A DNA stretch of 64,000 nt from Prochlorococcus marinus str. MIT 1013 (lineage in GTDB: Bacteria; Cyanobacteriota; Cyanobacteriia; PCC-6307; Cyanobiaceae): NCBI RefSeq assembly GCF_027359395.1, contig NZ_CP114778.1, forward strand, positions 558,001 through 622,000. The letters are read 5' to 3'. Positions 58,109 to 64,000 of this stretch are shown here, one piece after another. Both the position numbers and the translations under genes were made by a program. The stretch's first letter is position 1, and each line of letters begins with the position of its first letter. Under the pieces are notes generated by a model. That model had not been told where the DNA came from. It searched no databases and saw nothing but the letters and a program-made list of their open reading frames with translations.

Positions 58109-58155
58109 ACTAGTGATCCCAAAGCACCCGAGCTACCAAGCTAAGCCACGCCCCG
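58109..58155 (-). repeat. tRNA-Pro 5' half (truncated copy)
   Basis: Matches the intact gene from the 5' end through the D arm and anticodon arm (ccgagctaccaagctaagccacgccccg). The 3' half is degraded. It has gatccc where the intact gene has gctccc, shared with the fragment at 8318. It cannot fold into a working tRNA. Confidence 0.85.
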
Positions 58156-58231
58156 CTACTGCTTTTTCATTCTCTCACTAACTTTGTGCTTTACCGTGAC
58201 TAATCATGCATGGGCGTGAATGATACTCTTA

Positions 58232-58248
58232 GGACATTTCTAGGACAT
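58232..58248 (+). repeat. Arm-type repeat pair, GGACAT class
   Basis: GGACAT at 58232 and 58243, 11 bp apart, 77 bp from the tRNA half. Flanking bases are homologous to 56640-56740, but the hexamer is different. Confidence 0.7.
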
Positions 58249-58254
58249 AATCCT

Positions 58255-58377
58255 TTTCCTAAGATAGTAAGAACTCAAAGATGGGAAGAAACCCTTAAAA
58301 AAGAAATTAGAAGTTTAGCCCGTGGGTGGAGCGTTCAGGAAGAGAAAGGCAAAATACGCCAAATTTTTAAAGGATAG
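58255..58377 (+). pseudogene. Integrase N-terminal relic (GGACAT class)
   Basis: With TTT where ATG is expected, the frame reads PKIVRTQRWEETLKKEIRSL, ARGWSVQEEKGKIRQIFKG and TAG. Clear homologue of the first 40 residues of the intact integrases. The rest is gone. Confidence 0.75.
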
Positions 58378-58437
58378 ATCTATTAGAAGTTCAAGGATAC
58401 GGTTCTTTTAGTCTTATATTTAAAATACGCAGATATA

Positions 58438-58610
58438 TCAATTACACGTTGGGACGTCAGCTATTCCCCAATTATAAGGCCAATAAGATTTCGAATTACC
58501 AGCATCTTCATAATACTGTGCACCATTAATCATTGAATAATCATCTCCCCACTCGTCCAAATAAATTCAGCGAATATCATTATTAGCTGGCACAGGATAA
58601 ATTAGAGATA
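58438..58610 (-). pseudogene. C-terminal relic of a pilin-lectin gene
   Basis: The minus strand reads VPANNDIR, a TGA, IYLDEWGDDYSMINGAQYYE, then SYWPYNWGIADVPTCN and TGA. The end matches AYWAYNWGIAEVPICD of the 57936 gene. Only the lectin end remains, so a fourth member of the family once lay here. Confidence 0.7.
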
Positions 58611-58644
58611 TTATGCCAAGTAAAAGCAACAACGAAAGTAGGCA

Positions 58645-58827
58645 TTGCGTCCAACTATTAATCTTGTTGGCTTCAAGTGTGACAATGAGTCGATAAAAGA
58701 TGAAGAAATGGAAATAGCAGTGCTAAGAAATGCAAATGGTTTTCCTCGACCATTTCTGATACAAATTCGTAGATTAAAACACCTAGCTTCAGTTTTAATT
58801 AATGAACTCGTATCTCTCGAAAAATAG
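58645..58827 (+). CDS. Possible small protein (60 aa)
   Basis: TTG start. MRPTINLVGFKCDNESIKDE, then helices (LIQIRRLKHLASVLINELVS). No family. Weak support. Confidence 0.3.
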   Translation: MRPTINLVGFKCDNESIKDEEMEIAVLRNANGFPRPFLIQIRRLKHLASVLINELVSLEK

Positions 58828-59252
58828 TTAAGATGAAAACTAGTCACAGTGAAACCATTTGGCACCTCATTTAGATCACCCTTTTTTAATATTGATTTGG
58901 CACATACTTGTTGGGTATCTTATTACTGTTAGTTGTGACTGGAACTGGATCCCTTTAACAAATGAGCAGAGAAAGAGAGGTCCATCTCTTGACCAAATCA
59001 GGGGTAAAATATTTGGTTAGTTGAAATTTAAACAAAAATAATTTTAGTTTTCATTTAGTCATAAAAAAGAAATTTTATTTAAACAACTAAAAAAGATTCA
59101 CTTACAAACCATTCAATATCAGCGCCTGATTCAAGTAATAACAAGATTAAAATAGTAGAAATTATAAAAGTACGGTTAGGCCCAGTAGAAGACTCCACAA
59201 TAAAGAATCTTTTCAATTATCTTTTGTTTTTCGCCTGCGAGTACAAGGTCAA
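58828..59252. other. AT-rich intergenic region
   Basis: About 425 bp. I see no gene. A weak copy of the CGGTT-type element (tacggttaggcccagtag) is near 59170. Confidence 0.35.
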
Positions 59253-59369
59253 ATGGCTCAACAAATCAACCTTGCATTATTTTCTGTCCCTTCGGAAAGC
59301 AGAGATTTAGTTGAATTTATCTTCTTTTGCGTTGTAGGTTTCACGGCAGGAAACTTTGGTTTAATTTGA
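59253..59369 (+). CDS. MAQRINVAL-family membrane peptide, copy 2 (38 aa)
   Basis: MAQQINLALFSVPSESRDLV, then EFIFFCVVGFTAGNFGLI. Strong match to 34949-35065 and the same leader, so both are real genes. Confidence 0.65.
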   Translation: MAQQINLALFSVPSESRDLVEFIFFCVVGFTAGNFGLI

Positions 59370-59876
59370 CATGTATAATTTTTTTAGAAAATTATTTGTA
59401 CCATAAACATTCTTTTTTAGAAACCTTCAAGAAATAACAGAATAAAAATCAATACAAATAAGATATAATCCTTCTCTATGATTTTGAGTTTTCATAAGCC
59501 TAACAAGTATTGCTCAAACTCTAAAGAGATTGATTTTAAGATAATTAAACAATCATTTGATGTAAATAATATCTATAAACCAAAGATATATTATTAAAGC
59601 TAATGAGAATAAATAGCTAGTGACTTAAAGAATGAAGAAATGTTATTTATAGAAGATGAAGAACAAGCGAAAAAAGCTTTCAATTGTTCTATCAGTGAGG
59701 GAAGTGAAGGCAGTTTTTTTATTTGATTTTAAACTGCCTTCATTCCAAAAATTAATTTTAAATATATGAAAATATTATGAGATACTTCGTTATATTTAAA
59801 ATAATAGATAAATTTATATCGATTTTTTTCACGGTAAGAATAAAAACCTTTCATAGTTTCGGTAAAATCATGTCCA
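59370..59876. other. Region with only short doubtful frames
   Basis: About 500 bp. Short frames at about 59478 (39 codons) and 59640 (28 codons) could be mini-genes, but nothing supports them. Confidence 0.3.
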
Positions 59877-60275
59877 GTGAAACTTATACCAACTTTTACT
59901 GAGTCACTCCATGAGATCAAATTACCATCGCCTGAAAAATCCTTTACTATTGAAAAGGGTAATGAGAAGCAAATAGGGAAATGGATAACCAATGGAGCTA
60001 TTACATGTGAGTTGGAAAAACTTTTCGAATGGATGAATGTCGAATAAAAACTCAAAAAAAACAATTTAAATAATGAGGAAAAACAACTTCCAGAAGAAGT
60101 AAAAAATAAATTTCCTATAGACCAATGGTGTGTAATAAAAATATTCAGTGACCATCAAAGAAATATCGATACTAGAAAAAAGGCAATAGAAGACGTAAAA
60201 AGTCGCACTAATCCACGCATGAATGAACAAACAATTAATACCATCTTCAGCCCAGGCCGTGGTATAAATACTTAG
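59877..60275 (+). pseudogene. Hypothetical gene interrupted by one in-frame TAA
   Basis: GTG 59877 opens KLIPTFTESLHEIKLPSPEK and runs to TAA 60045-60047. The same frame then continues KNNLNNEEKQLPEEVKNKFP ... NTIFSPGRGINT to TAG 60273-60275. The total of 132 codons with one stop looks like a single damaged gene. No family recognised. Confidence 0.5.
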
Positions 60276-60317
60276 TATGGTATAATTACCTATAGATTTT
60301 CAAGGATTCAAAACCTC

Positions 60318-60410
60318 ATGATTGAAAAGTACCCCTTGTTTCCATTCCTTATCTTTGCAGGAGCAGTGATCAGCACAGCTACTATTGGTTTGCCCGTATT
60401 TGCTGGATAA
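60318..60410 (+). CDS. Single-helix membrane peptide (30 aa)
   Basis: MIEKYPLFPFLIFAGAVIST, then ATIGLPVFAG. A typical mini-membrane gene of this genome. Confidence 0.5.
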   Translation: MIEKYPLFPFLIFAGAVISTATIGLPVFAG

Positions 60411-60419
60411 TATAGATAT

Positions 60420-60563
60420 TTAAATTTGAAAGCTCATAGATAGAATATTTATCAAACCGTAAAAGCCAGTAGAAATTCCCAATAAAATCAAACTTAGACT
60501 AATTAATATTTCATTAGAAATTATTAAAAAGTCAATTTTTTTAGATATTGATTTCTTATGCAA
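60420..60563 (-). CDS. Possible two-helix peptide (47 aa)
   Basis: TTG start. Basic head (HKKSISKKIDFLIISNEIL), hydrophobic rest. Tentative. Confidence 0.35.
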   Translation of the reverse strand: MHKKSISKKIDFLIISNEILISLSLILLGISTGFYGLINILSMSFQI

Positions 60564-60800
60564 TTTTTATTTTTCTAAGATTGTAGACCAATAATTAAAT
60601 AAAAAATAAGAAGAGTATAAAAAAATTGCAAGATAAACCCAGTTAAGCCAAGCAGGCCGCTTATTACTGTTAACCATTCAGTCTAATAAATTCATATTCA
60701 ACATAATATCTTAATATGTATAAAATATGACTTTAAAGTTTTAAGGCTTAACTTTAATTATAAAATTTATAACCAAAAGTAATTACATAAAGAGGTATTC

Positions 60801-61301
60801 ATGAAAAATCGATATAAGTTTCTCAAAAAGCACATGTGTGAATTCACGAGAACATATAAAAGCATACTAGGAAATAAATGGTCCTTGAATTTTCCAGTTT
60901 TTCTTTTTGATAGAGATTGGTTCAGACTTAAGAAAGTAACCTTATACGATTTAGCTAAAGAACTAAGACCAGACAACTCACAGGAAGCACCAGAGATAAT
61001 TCAATATCAACAATTACTCAAAGAAGGACATGATCATTTACTCGCTATTCAAGAATGTTGGAATGAATTCGGAATTGAAGATTTTCATCGGTCTCTTAGA
61101 AACTCTTCAGAGTGGAAATCAAAAGGGAACAACGGATGGACATTTAAAAAATATGCTGAACTTTTAATTGGATATAGAAAAATTATTGAAAGCAAAGAAG
61201 TTCGTATACCGCTAATTATTTTAGGTAGAAACCCAAAAGAGGATCATCAACTTGAATGGATAAACAAAGACTTCATTTCGGAATTACCCCTCTCAGATTA
61301 A
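60801..61301 (+). CDS. Hypothetical protein (166 aa)
   Basis: A soluble protein with a basic N-terminus, then LYDLAKELRPDNSQEAPEII and FGIEDFHRSLRNSSEWKSKG. A good frame of clear length. No family recognised. It precedes the convergent 61326 gene. Confidence 0.6.
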   Translation: MKNRYKFLKKHMCEFTRTYKSILGNKWSLNFPVFLFDRDWFRLKKVTLYDLAKELRPDNSQEAPEIIQYQQLLKEGHDHLLAIQECWNEFGIEDFHRSLRNSSEWKSKGNNGWTFKKYAELLIGYRKIIESKEVRIPLIILGRNPKEDHQLEWINKDFISELPLSD

Positions 61302-61325
61302 GACAAAAACTATATCTGAGTCTTT

Positions 61326-61526
61326 TTAAGCAATAGTTAAGTCATCAGATCTTGTTCCCCACTCTGTATCTTCCAAAAGATCAGAGTAGCAAGATGCGTT
61401 TACCAAGTTATATTTCTGGAATTTCCAATCTGAATCTTCAAGGTAATCTGAATACTCGAATGTTTTGGCAAGAAGAGAAAATTCTTTACTAAAAGGGCAC
61501 ATGGCATTATGTATTTTTTCAATCAT
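61326..61526 (-). CDS. Small acidic protein with two YSDxLEDxxW motifs (66 aa)
   Basis: KTFEYSDYLEDSDWKFQKYN and ASCYSDLLEDTEWGTRSDDL. The motif also ends the 31631 protein (YSNLLEDSEW). A repeated short acidic motif suggests a binding function. Confidence 0.6.
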   Translation of the reverse strand: MIEKIHNAMCPFSKEFSLLAKTFEYSDYLEDSDWKFQKYNLVNASCYSDLLEDTEWGTRSDDLTIA

Positions 61527-61677
61527 TCACACTAATCAAGGTAAAAGCAACTAAAAATTATAATTCCTAAATAATTCCTAAATATTTAGATAGAAGAACT
61601 AAGTACCAAAGTAAGAAATGAACGCAATTGAATATCTATTATAGGATATGTAAATGATAAAAACCTTTTAAATAAGA

Positions 61678-61968
61678 ATGGGTTACATCAAAAGTGAACA
61701 AGATGGAGAGTTTAATTTCGAAAAACTTCCTGAAGGTGATTATTTCTTTTCAGGGAAAGAAGGATTTGTAAAAGTTGAGGTAGATAAAGATGGTCATCAA
61801 TCCTGGGATCTACAAAATTGGTTTGCAAGTCTAGATCCAGACAAAGATGAGGCGCAACGTCAAAAAATAATTCAAAATATAAAAAAAAGGCTAAATGCAA
61901 ATACTGGGATAATTAATCCATCCGAAAAGCAGAAAAAGAATCCTTTTTTGAATCCTTTTAAAAATTAA
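61678..61968 (+). CDS. Hypothetical protein (96 aa)
   Basis: MGYIKSEQDGEFNFEKLPEG, WDLQNWFASLDPDKDEAQRQ, basic end (KQKKNPFLNPFKN). Soluble. TTG/ATG choice is uncertain. No family. Confidence 0.5.
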   Translation: MGYIKSEQDGEFNFEKLPEGDYFFSGKEGFVKVEVDKDGHQSWDLQNWFASLDPDKDEAQRQKIIQNIKKRLNANTGIINPSEKQKKNPFLNPFKN

Positions 61969-61983
61969 ATCTACGACAAAAAC

Positions 61984-62343
61984 TTATTTAAAAAATAGAA
62001 ATAACTCATTTGCTGCAAATACAATTAGAGAATATCTTAATAATGTACACCAAGCATACAAATAAACACATTGATAGTCTGACTTTGAAGCTTCTACACC
62101 TTTATATTTTAATAATAATTTAAATCGATATTCTGAATTGTTTTTAATAATGAAAATAATTCCTAATGCTAATAATTGCAAAATGTTTTTGTTAACTAAT
62201 AAAATGAAGGCAACAAAAAATGAAATATTTGAAACAAAGTCAATAAGTGGAATAAATGTAGCAGGAATAACGAACAAATTAGATAATATATATATGAGCC
62301 TGTTATGATTTATCCAAGAAAACATTTTTGAATGAAAATACAA
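61984..62343 (-). CDS. Membrane protein (119 aa)
   Basis: Three or four hydrophobic segments separated by basic loops (LIYILSNLFVIPATFIPLID; NKNILQLLALGIIFIIKNNS). The family is unknown. Confidence 0.5.
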   Translation of the reverse strand: MYFHSKMFSWINHNRLIYILSNLFVIPATFIPLIDFVSNISFFVAFILLVNKNILQLLALGIIFIIKNNSEYRFKLLLKYKGVEASKSDYQCVYLYAWCTLLRYSLIVFAANELFLFFK

Positions 62344-62580
62344 ATATATCTATATTTAGCAAACAATTAATTAGATTGCAATTTTTAAATTAAATTAATT
62401 TAAGATAGGAATGAAAATCAACATATTCTTGGCTAACCAGACAATGATTTGAATTACAGAATTACTCAAAATTAAAATTAGAAAAGGAAAGGTGATGATC
62501 TGATATATTTATATATTTTTTTTTCATCTATCGTCTTAGAGTTTCTAAGCAGTTATGATTAAACAAACAAACTTTATAAA

Positions 62581-62820
62581 ATGAAAATATTTATTCTCTT
62601 TTCTATAAGCATAGTGGCGATTTTAATCATTAGCAAGAAATTATTTTCTTCTGCAAAAAGAAATCTCTTCAAAGATCAATCAGCGTGGTCTGGTAAAGAT
62701 ATAAAAATAAAATACAGTAAATCAAAAGAAATTTCCGATTCAAGGAGAAATGATAACTTCCTGAAAATAATTGCTGACGAATCAAAAACCTATTTAGAAG
62801 ATCAGTCTAATAATGTTTAA
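62581..62820 (+). CDS. Membrane-anchored small protein (79 aa)
   Basis: An N-terminal helix (IFILFSISIVAILIISKKLF), then a Ser/Lys-rich soluble tail. Function unknown. Confidence 0.5.
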   Translation: MKIFILFSISIVAILIISKKLFSSAKRNLFKDQSAWSGKDIKIKYSKSKEISDSRRNDNFLKIIADESKTYLEDQSNNV

Positions 62821-62990
62821 GAATAAAAACAATTAAATTTATCTACACTAAAAAAATAAAAGTAGAGCTTAAATGCAGGAATTCATTTATAATTAAAAAC
62901 ATAATAAGTTAAATCTTTTAAAACATGCACATTCAATTATTATTAATTAATAATATATATTTTCTTTTAATAAAGAGTACTTTACTTGAT

Positions 62991-63161
62991 ATGACAATAA
63001 ACAATCCTATTTTCGTTTTTGCTCTAATAACAGTAATTTGGTTCATTCCAGGAATTATCGTTAGAAGGGTTAATGAATTAAATCAGATAAAAAAAAAGGA
63101 AAAGGTTCAATCTGATGCTATTAAAAAACTTTACCCTAAAGCTAAGGATTCAATTGATTGA
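62991..63161 (+). CDS. Small membrane protein (56 aa), related to 33404
   Basis: ATG 62991 (MTINNPIFVFALITVIWFIP GIIV) is preferred to 62925. Basic tail ending KKLYPKAKDSID. Same layout as 33404. Confidence 0.55.
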   Translation: MTINNPIFVFALITVIWFIPGIIVRRVNELNQIKKKEKVQSDAIKKLYPKAKDSID

Positions 63162-63339
63162 GATATGAAAATGTATTTTTAACTAGATAACTATCAAATC
63201 TTATCTATCAACTTAATATTTTAGTTATTTTATAAAATAGTATTAACTGTTATTTCAATACAAAAAAACAAGACATCAAATAGATACCCTTTAACATTGC
63301 TAGTATTATGAGTTAATCTAAGGAAAAGACAAACAGTTA

Positions 63340-63615
63340 ATGATGGTGAGGAAACTAGGACAATATGGTGGCTACTTACTAAGTGGAATATTAATAGCAT
63401 GGCTAATAAACCCGATAGCAGCTTTAGCTTTTATTGAGTTCTTTCTTAAAATGACTTTATTAATATCTATTCCAGTTTCCGGAGCTTATCTTCTTGACAA
63501 AGTTATCCTTTTAAAATATCAAAAAGTATGGAATATACTTCTTCCGTCATGGATAATAATAAGTATGTATATCAGTTTTAAGCTAGTTAAATTAATAGAA
63601 AGCCTTATTAATTAA
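63340..63615 (+). CDS. Membrane protein (91 aa)
   Basis: Three hydrophobic helices (GGYLLSGILIAWLINPIAAL; MTLLISIPVSGAYLLDKVIL; LLPSWIIISMYISFKLV). The family is unknown. Confidence 0.5.
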   Translation: MMVRKLGQYGGYLLSGILIAWLINPIAALAFIEFFLKMTLLISIPVSGAYLLDKVILLKYQKVWNILLPSWIIISMYISFKLVKLIESLIN

Positions 63616-63845
63616 ATACTTAAAGCTTTAAAAAAAATAAATAAGTTAATTTTGTTTTTTTCTTATCTAAACGGATATTTTAATCCTAGTTAAAGGCATT
63701 AATCTATTAAAAAACTTGAGTAGCATGAACCCTAAACAATGCATATGGAAAATTCATAGCATTTCTAGAAGTTAAAATATCCAGCCTTAGCGATGAAATT
63801 CATGCTTTATGGATAATGATTAATACAGCTATAAATTCGAAAAAC

Positions 63846-64000
63846 ATGGAGCTTACTTTCCTTACAGCAATATTTTTTCCTGATTATGGTTATCAAGGCA
63901 TACCTTGGGATTTGTATTTACTTCATTTATTTTTCTTTGCGATTGTAATTCCATTTCATGTAATCATTTTTGCTGCTCGTAGTGCGCAGACCGTAAAGCC
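63846..64000 (+). CDS. Small FFPDYGxxGxPWDLxLLH-family membrane protein (3' end beyond window)
   Basis: MELTFLTAIFFPDYGYQGIP, WDLYLLHLFFFAIVIPFHVI, FAARSAQTVK, then the window ends. Homologous to 32594-32800. Confidence 0.6.
   Translation, partial: MELTFLTAIFFPDYGYQGIPWDLYLLHLFFFAIVIPFHVIIFAARSAQTVK

Larger units (their letters stand above)
56564..58155 (+). mobile_element. Mini-element carrying a single pilin-lectin gene
   Basis: The left end is the tRNA-Pro with a GGCCGC arm pair (56714) and an integrase N-terminal relic. The right end has a GGCCGC pair (58034) beside a tRNA-Pro 5' half (58109). Matched arms but no functional integrase imply a non-autonomous or decayed unit of about 1.5 kb. 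Confidence 0.65.

Noticed and set aside
1-64000. Restriction-modification, toxin-antitoxin or other classic defence genes
   Set aside because: I looked for methylase, nuclease, Cas, Argonaute and toxin motifs. Only a T5orf172 (GIY-YIG-like) protein was found, and it alone does not support a defence call.

Overview
The window is AT-rich (about one third G+C by eye) and reads as a marine picocyanobacterium, most likely low-light-adapted Prochlorococcus of the LLI/NATL type. The evidence is two clusters of single-helix high-light-inducible (Hli) proteins, an Amt ammonium transporter, a PAP/fibrillin protein, dozens of 30-70-residue membrane peptides typical of this genus, and tRNA-Pro-anchored integrative elements of the kind called tycheposons. 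The genus and clade call is inference from these features.

Layout. 1-6454: a siderophore/TonB uptake cassette (FecCD permease, ATPase, TonB-dependent receptor, binding lipoprotein, TonB, ExbB and a broken exbD). 6532-8267: decaying genes, including an integrase C-terminus and a NAD+-type DNA ligase split over two frames. 8318-25970: accessory region with thiamine salvage (tenA-thiD), an epimerase-like reductase, two pilin-lectin genes, a T5orf172 protein, a terminase-small-subunit-like protein and many small genes. 25927-45304: an integrase, Hli cluster 1, PAP/fibrillin, a Mn/Zn-binding lipoprotein, a cobalamin riboswitch with a HupE-type transporter, a CP12-like peptide, a Cys-rich peptide, Amt and many mini-membrane genes. 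45261-47777: Hli cluster 2 and candidate ncRNAs. 47733-56637: a complete-looking mobile element (integrase, small regulators, VapE-like primase-helicase, a large glycoside-hydrolase-like cargo gene, a pilin-like protein) ending at the intact tRNA-Pro. 56564-58155: a mini-element with one pilin-lectin gene and a dead integrase. 58255-64000: a further integrase relic, a pilin-lectin relic and small hypothetical genes.

How it works together. Five partial tRNA-Pro copies and one intact one mark a stack of elements inserted one after another at the same tRNA. Each junction carries, on one or both sides, a tandem pair of short repeats. Nine of the ten sets found have the two hexamers exactly 11 bp apart. 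On the left the second hexamer ends 52-53 bp from the tRNA 3' end (32 bp in one case). On the right the pair sits directly before the integrase start. The hexamer sequence differs between elements, but it is identical at the two ends of the 47.7-56.6 kb element (GCCCAC) and of the 56.6-58.1 kb element (GGCCGC). I read this as a cognate integrase/arm-site code that also predicts autoregulation of each integrase. The second theme is a family of type IV pilin-like proteins with a conserved N-terminus and exchangeable C-terminal domains (C-type-lectin-like, or an Asp-Pro stalk), carried by three of these elements. The third is a repeated ncRNA/promoter module found near the Hli and mini-membrane genes.
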